From Jacaranda mimosifolia (Eukaryota > Streptophyta > Magnoliopsida > Lamiales > Bignoniaceae), in the NCBI GenBank assembly GCA_018894105.1, contig CM032117.1, positions 585,501 through 649,500 on the forward strand: DNA of 64,000 nt. Direction: 5' to 3'. Within the stretch, counting starts at the first letter, position 1; each line of letters begins with the position of its first letter. A program made the translations under genes and the position numbers. Shown piece after piece: positions 13,257 through 25,724 of the stretch. The notes under the pieces were generated by a model. The model was not told where the DNA came from, ran no database searches, and saw nothing but the letters and a program-made list of their open reading frames with translations.

Positions 13257-14732
13257 ACTCACACTCACTTAAATCATCTTTTCTAAGCCTTTTACAATGG
13301 GGGTCGACAAAACACAATTTCCTGGATTTGATCAGCACTGGGTGGATATTTTCACCCATCAGTTTCTCTGTTTGAAGGTACAGTTGGGGCTCATTCCTGA
13401 AGGTGTATAATATATTAATTAAGCCTCCTCATTTGGGTCAACTCAGAAAGAACAAGAATCAACTCATTCTATGGAGGTTTTGGCAAATAATCTTGTTTAT
13501 AGGCGAAGAAAGGTGTAAATATGTCGATTTTTTTAGTGTGCTCTTTCTTTTTATTTGCCTTTTTATTTTTTTCTTTGGCTTTGTTTTTCTTTCCCCTTCA
13601 TCTTCTTTTTGTACTCATTTACAGCTCCAACACTTGGTTCAATCTGTACAGTTAAAATAGTCTCTGATCAATATAATTTAATTGTTAACCTGCGGCAATG
13701 AGATCCAATGACAATTTTATCCCCCATTCTGCATCTTCCCTAGCTTACACTTTCTTTAGTGATGGTAAATTGAAGCAAGCCCTTCCTTCGTAGATCAAGT
13801 GAGCTTGATTACGGCAAATAAGAAACAAACTCAGCAAATAGAATAATAATGTATGGAGGATTATAAGGTTATGATAGCTAGCTTTACTGTTTCACGGAGT
13901 CAAGTTCTTGATTTGTAGTACGGGGAAATGCATCTTATATACTATGGTGCCATACTATATATTTGGGTATGTTGGCATTGTAATTTGTAAGTTCCCTGCT
14001 AGAAAAGGTCACAGAGAAGCTCAGTTTAATTATTAACAAATTTACTATTCTTCCTGCTGCGTAATTGTTTCCAATTTGTCTTAAGAGTGCTTTTTTGTTA
14101 GGGTTTTGCCCTTTGTATCTATATAGTTTGTGATGTGTAATACGTTCAACTGACCCAACTTGCTTTGGAGTTGGTTCCTGTAACAGTAGTGGGATGTAGA
14201 AAATGAGAGATACGAACTCTTGATTGTTCCTAATAAATCATGCTTGCCATAGGGGTTTTTATTATGACATGGGTGCTTCATATCAGCGGATTAGAAGTGA
14301 TTGTGTACTGGCTTTTTTGTCTTCCGGTTTTTTTGTGTTGAGTGCAACTGAAATTTTGTTAAATCTTGAAGTGGGTCTCTGTATGCATGCTCATACCCAT
14401 CAAGTAGTTCAAAATCAGCAACTGAAGAAACAACCTTAGCCTTTCTAGACATCAGCTATATTACAACATATGCAGGTTATCAAAATCTGCCAGTATACTG
14501 TGTGCGTTCCACTTATTTGAAGATAGAAGCAGAACCACATATCTATTTCAGCAAGGACCTCTTATTTAATGCTGTTGATTCCAGATTCAGTGCAATCAGT
14601 GTTATTGAATCAATCTAATACTTACACCACTTACACAAGCACGATTCTTCAAAAAAGAAAAAGATGAAAGGAGAGAGAAAACACAAAGAGAGATGTACAT
14701 CAAATTGACAGTAGTCTGCTTGAGATATTGCA
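13257..14732. other. Convergent intergenic region, RAPTOR and TOL 3' ends
   Basis: About 1.5 kb between two converging genes, so both 3' untranslated regions should lie here. T-rich, with AATAAT/AATATAA-like words near 13845 and 13668 that could serve RAPTOR polyadenylation. I see no ORF with recognisable similarity and no mobile-element ends. Confidence 0.5.
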
Positions 14733-17700
14733 TCACTTCCTTCCTCCAACCATATTTTGGTTGTTAGACCCTGACAAGCTGGGTGATGCGGTACTTGTCG
14801 CTTTGAATCTTCCATCTTTATTACCAAACACATTAAGATCTTCAAACAATCTATATGATGGAATAAAGGGCTTCTGTCCAGCACTGGACGCAAGCACAGC
14901 AGACCTCTGACTGGGGTGGATATGTGCGCCCCCATTAATAGAATCATGTTGCAGAGGTCTCAGGTTAGATGAAGACGTGGGTCTGGGAGTAGAGTATGTG
15001 TAAAGCGGTCTGGAAGCAGAACTCTGATTGCTAAAATAACCAGGAGTGGCAGCCCAAGGTGGAGGAGGGTACCCAGAGGCATACTGTGGGAATTGAGGCT
15101 GTGGATGTCCTGCTGGTTGTGATGTTGCATATTGATATTGGGGTTGAGGTTGTGGCTGCTGCTCCAGCTGAGGTTGGACTTGCGGCTGAGATTGAAGTTG
15201 TTGAGGTTGACTGGGGGATACATGCTGGGGTTGAGATACCGGATGGGATCTGTATAAAGGTTGGGGCTGAAGCTGAGGTTGAGGCTGATAGTGAGGCTGA
15301 GGCTGGGTATGAGGCTGAGGCTGAGGCTGGGGCTGGGGCTGATACTGGGGCTGGGGTTGAGGCTGAGGCTGGGGCTGGGGTTGTGGCTGAGGTTGATGCT
15401 GATACTGAGGCTGAGGTGGGGGTTGTGGCTGAGGCTGGGGCTGAGCCCAGGGAGCTATATAATTGTTGAAGGCCAACCCTGGGTTCCCAGGATAAGCCTC
15501 AGAAGAATATGTAATCCCTAGGTTAGTTGAGGGAATATGGCCTGGATTGTCCATTGGAGTAGGAGCCTGAGGGGTTTGGTCAGCAGATGTAGCTGTTGAT
15601 AAGGTGATGCTCAGGAGGTCTATGATATCTTGATCTTTAGTTTGCACTGATTCAGGCGGCACACTAATTGGAACTAGTGCATTGCTCATGGCAGCACTTG
15701 AGGGAGCTTCTGGAGGAGCAGCCGCTTCACTCTTTACCATAGATGTGTTCGCTTTTGAATGCCTGCATTCAGTACAATATTAGAATCCCAGCTAGAAATA
15801 AACATAATAACAATAATAAAGCATGCATGAGCCTTTGAAAGTACCAACCAGACCAGATTTTCGCCTATAATAATCATAATATTGCCATGCTTCCTTTTAG
15901 ATGAATGATCTTGAGAATTATGACCTTCAGCTTTTTAGAACTTCAGACATTTACCATATTTAATAGCATTCTGACATGGGAAATATCCAAAGAGAATGAA
16001 TGCATATGTATTTTCCAGTTCCAAAATGTTAAATAAGATGCTGGCAAGCTTTATAATTTGCTGTAAAAGAAAGTGTGAGAGGTTTTATAAAATATAAATT
16101 AACCTTCGAGCCAGCTGAGCAAAGTCATCTTCCTCTTCATCTTCTTCATCAATCAGACCCCTGGGGGCAGGCGCAATTGGCGCAGAAGGGGTGCCATTAG
16201 ATGTTGCCTTGGGCACGCTAACTTCAGCAGATTTGAGACTATGGTCGTCTTGTTTGTCAGATGCTCTGGGTGTGATATTTGTTACTTCAGGTGGCAGTGG
16301 GGAACCAGAAGCTATTGCATCATGTTTTGCGAGCACACTCTGCAGGCTATCATTTAGTTCAAGACCCTTACCAAGAATTTCTTCATCCCTGTCAAAGGAA
16401 ATGGACCAAGATCACAGGAAAATAAAAATCCAAGAACTCTTAACTACATGGTGACAGAGGAAAATTAGGAAAAATGGAATGCTGAAATTGTGAAATAATT
16501 GAGTAAGCAGACAAATGAAAAAAGAAAAGATTTAAGAGAGGCTAACCCAGTGGTTGCCAAGGACTGCATCAACTTCCTCTGATTCGCACGGCATTGCTCA
16601 GCAAGGTCGATTATCACCTCATCTTTAATAGCCTACAAGAAAAATAAGAAATACTTGGTATGTTTGCCAGTAACTTTTGTCAACGAGAGGTAGGTGTGAA
16701 ATTGCAGATACCGAGCGATCGTTTGGATCAACAGCTTGCAACATATCAGCCAAGAGATCAAGAACATCGCGCATGGAATTTATGCTTGATAAACTACATG
16801 AGTGTAAAAAAGTATAGAAGATAATCAGAACCTAGGTTGATAGGTCAAAAGATGGGATATCGCATTGGGGGACAGCAAAAAGTATATGAAGTAGTTGGGG
16901 ATGAAATAGTCTACTCCAAACCTTAAATTTTCTTCGGCAGCCATGGCTTCATCAAGCCTTGTAGAAGAACTACTTGGCATTCCGTAACCTGGTTGAGGAT
17001 GTCTTGATATCGGATGTGTAACAGGTGGCGTGAATATTGGAGCTGCATCTGGTGGATGCCGAGGAAATTCTACACCAAAGCGCTGCCATAAAATAACATA
17101 CAGCAGTTACTAAATTAGTCATTCCAATAAATCCTCATCTAGTCCCACAGAAAGCAGCATAATTTCCAACAAGTACTGATGGCTCACAGCCTTTTCCAAC
17201 TACCCTAAAATTTAAGGACTTTCTCACCAACCACTACTTATACAGAGATAATACCACATAAATCCTGTGTCTAAATGATTGTTCCCCAACGGACCACTTT
17301 GAGAAGCTAACAGGAATGCCAAAACAACAGCCTTGCCAGAGAATTACAGATCACATCATCACAGGCACAAACACAAGGGAATTAAGGTAAGAAGATTTAC
17401 CCTTAGGTCCTCATAGGCCATATAATACTGAGGATATCTTCCTCCAGACCCACCAAATGCTTCATGCCAAGAGGCAATCAAGGTTAAGATTTTATCTCTC
17501 ACATGCATATCTGCCTGAAAAAGCATAAAAAAAACCAACAAATTAAACTTGGTCCTCATAAATGTTGATAACTTTACATTAAAAGATGGAGCGTGCAATT
17601 AAAAAACGACAAAGTGAACATATAGTTTATGTGCCTTATTAATTCAATACTAGATTTCAAGTGTGGGCGCACATAATTATCAAGCAGAGTCAGCCCAAGC

Positions 17701-19346
17701 TCCACACTGAAGTTCAGCCAAAAAAATAATAGAAACCTTTTGAAAAATCTACAATGAAAATCAATTTAGAATCCCTACAGATTATGGATTCCATGTGTGA
17801 GTCAAATAAGCATATAATACATTATATTTGAGCAAACCCATGTGTGAACATTCATATGCAGATATTAGCGTAAAATAAATAAATGAGAGATCAGAGATTA
17901 AAAAAGAAAATAGAACTTTATCATGGAGAGCCAGCTCACAATCCCCCATTTCATGACCCAATAAGTATGTCCAAATTTAGACGATAATCATGCCTGTCCC
18001 ACCAGCATATTAAACTAGAAATGAAGTTTATAAGTAGTTTACTAGCTATATGTACCGCTTTAATTATTATGAACATTTAACAAAGAATAACTATCAAGTT
18101 AGGATCAGGCAACACTCTCTCAGTCAATAAAAATCTGAGCCAACTCATACAGCCTGATTCAAGCAGGCAAACTTGCAAACAAATGCTTGAGAAAAATACA
18201 CCATATCCATCACCAATATCCCCCCAAGTAATGCAAGGAGAACTTGCCTTTTTCCTTACAATCTTGACCATCTCCTGCAGTATATTCCTTTCTGCAATTT
18301 GAAAATGCACATAATCACCACAGTTCTTCACCATCGTCTCCAGAAGCTATAAAAAGACAAAGGCAGCAACTTAATTGGGAATCAAACAAACATTAGGCTA
18401 CCTCTCGCCAAAGGAAGCATGTATTATGAAGCAGCAGTTAAAAAGATCTTTTAGACTTTAATCTGCTTAATTTAAAAATTAAGTTTCTAATGAGCAAGAA
18501 TACACTGAATGGGAAGCAATTTTTGTCACAATACCGTCAAAGCAAGTAATTGAACTTTAGAGTTCTTGTGCTGCAACCGTTTCTTCACAGCTTTCACAAC
18601 ATCTTTTGCCAGCCTAAGTAGTCAAGCAAAAAGAAATTCCATCTTTAAAACTTCTGCTTGAATATAAATTCCAAAAGCCCTGAACAAGGACTAATAGATA
18701 GAAATCCAATCAAAGTAACCAAAATCCCCAACCCTACTCCCCACCCGCCGCTAGTTTTTGTCTTTCTTTGACAAAAATACCCTCTCTTCTAATTTAACCT
18801 CAACAAAACATGAAAGATAATAGATGATATTTCCTACTTCTCCTTTGTGTTCCGTAATTCCATAGACACATATACCTTGAACCAAGAAACTGGTCTAATA
18901 CACCCAAATTGAGACTCCAAACAGAATCAAAAAACAAAATAGAACAAAGGTTTTCTTTTCCGACAAGCATATGGAGCAATAGGACAGACAAAACAAGTAA
19001 TCAACATATGCAGAGAACATATACATCAATTCATACACAACCTTATCCACAAAAATCAACCACACGCATAAAATTCAATCTTTTTCATAAAACCAGACGA
19101 CCCAACAGAAGATAACTGAAAAAGAAGTCAACTTTGCATGAAAACAAAAAAGGTAACATAATAGACACAAAAAACATGTATAGCCTTGTATATATACACA
19201 TGTACATACATCTGATTGGAATTAATGGTATCACAAATATCTATATTTAGAGTCCAATCGGGTCCGATCAAGAACTCGCTTGTTGCTTTCTCGACTCTAA
19301 CAGTAGCTGAAGAAGATGATGAAATTGAAGCCATTGATGAAATCAT
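14733..19346 (-). CDS. TOL: TOM1-like protein (VHS-GAT ubiquitin receptor, ESCRT-0-like)
   Basis: Plants lack canonical ESCRT-0. TOL proteins bind ubiquitinated plasma-membrane cargo and deliver it to the multivesicular body. Nine coding exons on the minus strand: 19210-19346, 18535-18613, 18248-18346, 17401-17514, 16922-17082, 16712-16793, 16547-16632, 16104-16388, 14733-15762. They give 690 aa in frame. VHS domain at about 10-150 ([15 protein letters not shown], then [16 protein letters not shown] and [16 protein letters not shown]). GAT domain at about 190-285 ([29 protein letters not shown]). Then an acidic [15 protein letters not shown] segment, a clathrin-box-like DIIDLL, and a Gln/Pro tract at about 455-570. 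Start chosen at [16 protein letters not shown] four codons later is an alternative. Intron 3 has a GC donor. The long QP-rich tail resembles TOL6/TOL7/TOL8-type members, but I cannot assign the number. Confidence 0.93.
15128..15445 (-). repeat. Hexanucleotide minisatellite coding the Gln/Pro tract
   Basis: On the plus strand this is an imperfect array of ggctga / ggctgg / ggttga units. On the coding (minus) strand it reads as CAGCCT-type hexamers encoding alternating Gln-Pro with occasional Tyr and His. The unit is a multiple of three, so expansion or contraction keeps the TOL frame. The plus strand, which is the transcription template, contains many GG and GGGG runs and could form G-quadruplexes. 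Confidence 0.8.
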
Positions 19347-20930
19347 CTTTTCTTCCTTCTCCCCAACCCTTCTCTCTATGCTAATTAAGAATAATCGGAA
19401 CCCCAAGAATTTTTTGCCGGTTTGACTATCGTGGTGTGTTGTTTCTTGAAAGCCTTTCTTTTCTGTCTTCTCTTTTCTGCTGGTTGCTGTTTTAAAGTTT
19501 TTTAGCTTTTTCTTTTCTTTTATTTTTCCTTTTGTGCAAATTTTACATGGCTATTATTGAGGATTTCTTCAGCAAAGAATTTTCCTTTCTCTTTATTCTT
19601 TTCTTTTTTCTTTTTTTTTCCCTCATTTTGCAGAAGCCTTCTCCGCACGCGCTCCTATGTTTCGCCGAGTTACACTCGCTGCCAAACACACTGGCGAGTG
19701 GTCCTCTCTCTCTCAAATACTCCATTAAAATAATTTTATTTAATTTCTTTTTTTCCTTCAAAATTTATCCTTTCCTTTTTAATATCATACTTTTCAGACT
19801 GAGAATGAGGATAAACTGGCAATAATAATAAATACTAATAATCCATTACATAATAATAATAATAACAACAATCTAAACGAGGGACATACTTATATTAATA
19901 AATAATTATTTCAAACGTTGACAACAAAAGTTTATACTAAGTATATGTCTAATTTGATGTAACGTTGTCTTTAAAACTCAAAGCCCACAAATTTTTTTGG
20001 ATGAAATGTACATTTACGTACCTCAATAAAAATTATAAATATTTCAAATTGCATTATAAATTTTTAGAAAAATACTACTTATTAAATGATGGAGTTGAAG
20101 AATAACTTATTAAACACGTCGAAAGTACATATGGAATTAGACAAAAAATATAATCATTTGTGAATATTTTGGTTCTTGTCAAATGAGGTGAGAGTTTCCA
20201 TGAAAGTACAAAAAGTTTCTCCAAATTAAGGAGAGTGGAGGAGAAGAAGATATATCAAATTATAAAGAAAAATGGAGTTTAGCGAATGTCCATTAGGACA
20301 ACATAAGGCTGAAGCTGAGCTGTACCATTTACTATCATTTCATGTTGGCCTTCAACATAATAATAATTATAATCCTTATCCTCCTGTACGTATGTATAAG
20401 GCAAAATTAATAGTCTGAGTTGACAGGAATATAGTCTGCCTTTTGAGACTATGAATTAAAAAGTCTTTTTTGATTCATTTATTTGGCGTATATACTTTAA
20501 TTATTCACTATGATATGATTCGTCAAAAAATATGTACTTTGTTATTCTAACACAATTGGGTCAAACAAAAGTTGGTATTATTCGATATGTGATTATGTTA
20601 CAGTTAATCCAACTTGTAAGGAAATATATTAATTTACCTAATTTTTTTTTAAAAAAAAGATCAAGAAAAAAATGTGCTCAAAATCTATTAATGGTCAAGT
20701 ATTCTAGAAAGGCTTGATTTTTCTCTAATGGTATTCGTTACTCTTCAACGGGTCAATGGCTATTTAAATTCTTGAGGACTTTTCTAACTCATATGATTAA
20801 TCCAAGTTATCCAAATAGCATATAATGTGCTATGTAGGCCATGAATGAGGAAGGATAATGATTTTCCTAAGTTGAATTACTTATTTTAATTTACTTCAAT
20901 AATGATATTGGTTTTTTTGTCTATGTGTGT
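19347..20930. other. TOL upstream region
   Basis: Divergent spacer upstream of the TOL gene. 19430-19650 is strongly T- and CT-rich on the plus strand, so the TOL leader would be GA-rich. The rest is AT-rich with no credible ORF or recognised repeat. Confidence 0.4.
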
Positions 20931-20937
20931 AATAATT

Positions 20938-21845
20938 AGGAGTGTAAGTTGAGCCGAGCTAGCTTAGCTTGATTTGGAAAAGTTCAGCTCGAGCTCGAGA
21001 CTATTTGAACTTGAGCCAAGCTTATTGAACCTGAGCTTGGAATTAAGCCAAGCATCAGCTTTAAGATGATAGCTTGAAGGCTCGCGAACCTGTTCACGAG
21101 TCCTAATATTTTTTAAAATAATATATATTAAATAATATATAAAAATAATAATTCAAAAATATGTGCCACATAATTTTCAAAACATAATTCAATTATTCAT
21201 TTATATATTACTTATTAATAAATAATAATTTATAGGATATTAATTTATAATTTGTAAAATAATAAAAATAAATAGCATGATATATTTGAAAAAAAAATGT
21301 AAATTTTTTAATTCAAATAATTTTATAAAAATATATAATTATATAATAAAATTACATTGTATAATATATTATATATGATTATTACATTTTTTTCAAATTT
21401 AATAATGCAAGTATGAAATGAAAATTCATCATTATTATAACAAATTTATTTTTATCTTTTAATATTCAAAAGTCAAAACAATAATCTTATTTGAAATTTA
21501 TAAAAAATTGATTGACCTTTAGAAAAATTGATGCTGCTGTTGTATTTGCTAGTAGATAGTATTTCTCGATTGTTTCACATGAAATAGTGAGGACTAAATT
21601 GAGCTCGAGCTCAAGTTCGCACGTTGAATGTGGAAAATGCTAGATGAGCTCGAGCTTGGCTCAAGCTCAATTATGGCTCGATATCTTATAAGATCATTGA
21701 GCTCGAGCTTGAGCTTGATATTTACCAAAGAGCTCAAGTTTAAGTCTAAAATTGGGAGCTCGATGGGCTCAAGCTCATTGTGTTTTAAAATGAGTCAAGT
21801 TTGAGCTTGAAATTTTTGCTAAGTTCAGCTCGTTTATAACCCTAC
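20938..21845. mobile_element. hAT-like non-autonomous element rich in GAGCTCGAGCTT words
   Basis: Both ends carry dense gagctcgag / agcttgagc words around an AT-rich core. Ends aggagtgtaagttgag and, on the other strand, gtagggttataaacgag form imperfect inverted repeats. Flanks are taataatt (20930-20937) and tgataatt (21846-21853), an 8-bp duplication with one mismatch, the length expected for hAT elements. No transposase remains. The family is widespread in plant genomes and related debris recurs at 22380-22830 and 35734-37254. Confidence 0.65.
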
Positions 21846-22379
21846 TGATAATTATAATACAAATATTATAATCACATTAATCAAACGTTTGATGGGTAAT
21901 TTTCTTTTAGAAAGAGCCCTTTAACTATAAAAAAGAATAGTATAGATGGAATGAAATGATTGGTTGTTTTTGACCAAAAACTTTATTACAAGCTAAATCG
22001 AAAATTTATGACTAAATAGGATTACTGTATAACGAATTTGTATAATGACTAATGAGTGAATATGGATTGGCATTGGGTTTGAAAACTGATCATAATTGTC
22101 TGACATGAATATTATCATAAAGCAAAATCCATGTGCATTGCCACTTGCCATGGTGTTGATACTTTATAATTCCCAAAAAAGAAGGCAAATTTGATTCCAC
22201 AATAATTATGCAGAAGATTGTAAGTTTCATTTAGTCAGCTGACACCATAAGTTACATTGAAAAGAATTTTATAAAGAAAGACACATGCCAAGTTCCATCA
22301 TTAACACCTGATGATTTTCAGGTGGAAGTATGATCATCCTCCATTAGCCAAAACGCCCATCATTTTCGTTTTTTTACTA

Positions 22380-22830
22380 GACTTAAAAGGCACAAATTTC
22401 TCAAATTAAGTATGTAAACGAGTTAATTCACGAGTTTCACGAACTGAATTTTAAGGTGTAAATGAATCAAGTTGCTTCGCAAACTTCATAAATCAGAACT
22501 TGAATCAAATTGAATAAAGCTTATCTCTATTTTGAGCTGATTTTAAATTATTTGTATCTAGATTTTGATTTTTGATATATAATTCAACACTATTTTTTAT
22601 TTTATCAATAAATATATATGACATTACTATTATTTTATTTTGAATTCAAGTTCGAGGTCAATTTACAATTGTCCGAAATCGCAAAATTTAAATTTAATCA
22701 CTCAAGCCAAGGCCAAGTTAAAAAAATTAAACCCGTTGAGCTCAAGTCTAACACTAACATATATGTGTTGAGCTTGAAATTCTTTCCCAAGACGGGCTTG
22801 ACTTACCTCAACTCCTGGAAATTTAAATTG
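22380..22830. repeat. Degenerate remnant of the GAGCTCGAG repeat family
   Basis: Contains words such as gagctcaagtct, tgttgagcttgaaat and caagttcgagg in both orientations around an AT-rich middle, similar to the better preserved copy at 20938-21845. The short ORFs here are by-products of the repeat. Ends are not defined. Confidence 0.35.
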
Positions 22831-22964
22831 ATAAATTGGGTAACAATATATCGCTGGTTTGAGTTGCAAAGCAATAATAGATCGGCAACACAATTTTATT
22901 TTTGTTCCTCTTTTCGCGTTTCTGAAGATGATGTGTGACATTTCCTTGGAATGAAAACTAAAGT

Positions 22965-23670
22965 AGGGCTGTCAATGGATCGGATTTTAGTTCGAATCCG
23001 ATCTGAATTCGATCCGAATTTTAGAATTTTTATCGATTAAAATATTCGATGGATCAGATTCGATTATAAATATTCGAAATCCGAAATAAGTGGATCGGAT
23101 ATAGAATTAAGCAATCCGATCCGTTAAGATCCGAATCCGAACTTTAATATTTTTATTAAATTAATACTCTTATATATAATATTAATAATATTTTAAAATA
23201 AAATTTATATATTATATTGACCTAATATCTATATTAACATCTATATTATACTATTAATATTGAGTTTTTTAACCTAAAAAATAATATGAATATTGATAAA
23301 ATATCAAATATAATAACATATAATAATTTATCTATACATTAATATAATGTGAAAAAGGACTTTAATATTCAAATATTTAACTTTTTGACTAATATATAAT
23401 AAAAAGTTGTTAAAAATTCAAATATGACATATATTTACTTTATAAATATAATATTTTTATAAAATTTAAAAGGAAAAAAGCAAGAAAGAAAAAAAATAAA
23501 ATCGGATCGAATTTTTTAACCGAATTTTGGATATCCATCGAATTCGGATATGGTACTGATTAACAAATCTCCTATCGAATTTCGGGTCGAATTTGGATAT
23601 AAATATTGTTAATCGAATTTGAATTCGGATATGACAGATCCGATTCAAATCCGACCCGTTGACAGTCCCT
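22965..23670. mobile_element. hAT-like non-autonomous element with GATCCGA subterminal words
   Basis: Left end agggctgtcaatggatcgga and right end ccgacccgttgacagtccct form inverted repeats (agggctgtcaat against agggactgtcaa). Multiple ggatcgga / gaatccga words lie within about 150 bp of each end, with an AT-rich core between. Flanks share aaactaa (before 22962 and from 23671), an imperfect 7-8 bp duplication. No transposase. Confidence 0.65.
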
Positions 23671-23679
23671 AAACTAATG

Positions 23680-24094
23680 CATTTTAGAGCATTAAAATGG
23701 CCTTAAATATTAGGCCCACTAAGGAGCTGTCAGGTTCCAATATAAATGCAGCCCACCACGAAATTTCAATCCAATGGAAAGTCAGAAAAATGCACCCACT
23801 TTTGTTTGGATTTTCACAACTCAAAATGGTTAACAACCCTTGAGAGAGGGAATTGTGGGACTGTAGACATGACCCTCTGTGACAACGATGATGATTCATG
23901 GAACATGGACTGACATAGAGAAACACATTTTACACAATAATAACATCCAGTATTTAAATTTAACAGACATGATTACGTAATAAATTACAGCAACATAGTA
24001 CATATGAATTCTAAACCACAAAAGCTCTTGTAATTCTGGTCATGGGTTCAAAACAAGGCAGGCTCTTGGTTGGGACTAATGTTTCTTCTGAAGT
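23680..24094. other. Spacer downstream of LOR gene A
   Basis: Short intergenic stretch that should hold the 3' untranslated region of the minus-strand LOR gene. No other feature seen. Confidence 0.4.
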
Positions 24095-24928
24095 TCAATC
24101 TTGACCAGATCTGTCCTCATTAATTTCCTCAAGGATCACGACAAGAGCAACTATGAAGGCATAATCGACATTAGGATACACAGTCACCCCAAATGTATCT
24201 TTCCCCAGTAGAATACTTTGGGCACTATGTTTCCTGTGCATCTGCATTTGCATCAAGTACCAAAGAACTCGTTAATCACACAAAACGAGTTTAAAGACCA
24301 AGAAACACGATTTGTGATGTTGGAAAAGGAATTGATCTTACTTGAGCAATGATATTATTAGAGTTTCCAGCGTAAATGACGCAGGACCTCTCGAACCAGC
24401 TGCCTTCAATTTTGAAGTCACATATTTCCTCTTTGGTGTTGGAAGCCAAGAACACATCTAACTTCGTCTTCAGTTGAATGGCCGAAGATTTCTTCACGCT
24501 GAAAAGCAGATCCTTTGCATCTGTACTCTCTCCTCTGAAGACGTGCCATCTTCTATGCATAGATAGCAGCTGAAATAACAAAAGAAACGGGCCATGTACA
24601 AGATTACTGAAAATTATTCTACGGATTGATCAAAAAGGGAAGAAAAAGAAAAAACCCACATCTGAAATTTTTTTTAACCTTTTGCTGGAAAGTGATGAGA
24701 GGGGGTGCCGGCAGCATCAAGCAAGACGCGGCGATCGTGGAGGCTGAAGAGTTTGCCTTTAACCCTAAACATTATGTTCCCATTTACATCAGTAACCCCA
24801 AAATTTCCTTCCGATAAAGTCATCAGCTTCCGGACAATGGTGAGATCAACGGGGTAGCCCACGCAAAATTGTGGGCTGATGACGGCCACCGGACCCGCCA
24901 CCACCGGATAGCTCGTGCCGGCCATCAT
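24095..24928 (-). CDS. LURP-one-related (DUF567) protein, copy A, apparent one-base frameshift
   Basis: LOR proteins adopt a tubby-like beta-barrel around a central helix; some members act in pathogen response (LURP1). Three exons as in copy C: 24679-24928, 24342-24569, 24095-24241. Exon 1 begins MMAGTSYPVVAGPVAVISPQ and carries VDLTIVRK, DVNGNIMFRVKG and DRRVLLDAAG. Exon 2 carries RRWHVFRGES and the WFERSCVIYAG segment. Exon 3 ends with a hydrophobic FIVALVVILEEI. Exon 1 is 250 bases, one more than a multiple of three, while exon 2 enters in phase 0 and exon 3 is in frame. After the LLDAAGTP residues the frame reads SHHF, where the family and the other frame give LITFQQK. A five-base C run in the coding strand (about 24707-24711) is the likely site, so this is either a true mutation or a homopolymer error. 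A TATA-like box lies at 25011-25020. Confidence 0.8.
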
Positions 24929-25010
24929 GATTGATTCAAGAATAGTACTTTGACTTTTTTACAAAGGCTCAGTGGGAGATATTTTTGTTGTAGAGGATGA
25001 TGGATCGTGA

Positions 25011-25020
25011 TTTATTTATA
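25011..25020 (-). promoter_or_regulatory. TATA box of LOR copy A
   Basis: On the minus strand the bases read tataaataaa, about 85 bases before the ATG at 24928. This spacing allows a leader of roughly 55 bases. Confidence 0.5.
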
Positions 25021-25724
25021 TGGAAAGGATTTATACAAGCGGCGGCCAACTCTGTTTGTCATGTGGGCGTGGCCTACGGAGTTGCAGGACGTGTGGCTCT
25101 GCTTGTACTAGGACTGTTCCTTTGTTTCAGTTTATTCAGTCTGTTTCTTATTTTTTAACACTCGATGATATAAATATTTTACATTATAACATCATTATAT
25201 TTATAAAAATTTCTGTAGAAGTAATTATTTTTTCTCTAAGGATAAACGTGAAATATTAGATAACAAGAATCTGTGGTCGATGTCCCGTGTGCTGGCGGCT
25301 GGTGGGAGACCTTACGTTCACATTGCATCTCTGGCCAAGTTTTGAAATAAGCAGTTATTCTTCTTTTCTTTTATCATCGAGTCCATTTCACAAATATTTA
25401 TCCATAGTGTTCGTGAGGGAATCCTGATACTGTCAAAATAACAAAATAATTTAGCTGATGGGAGATATTATCAATACAGATTGAACAAGTCAAAGAATAT
25501 GATGCCCGAATTGAGTCCACAAGATGTAGATAGGTAGTATCATTCATATTATATTTATAACAACTTGGGCAGTAATGCTACTCATTTGTCAATAATGTGA
25601 ACCCATTCATTCAAACTAGTCGGGTCTATAGTAATCACAATATCTCGAATTGAATAACAATGTTTGACTTGTACTTTTTATTTCTTCTGTTGTAGTACAT
25701 ATATGGTTAAAGTACTATAAAGTT
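25021..25724. other. Spacer between LOR copies A and B
   Basis: AT-rich spacer holding the presumed promoter of copy A and the 3' end of copy B. No ORF of note and no recognised mobile element. Confidence 0.4.

Noticed and set aside
15059..15521. Long plus-strand ORFs rich in Glu/Ala or Leu/Arg/Gly
   Set aside because: They are antisense readings of the TOL Gln/Pro hexamer array; any frame through such a repeat stays open.
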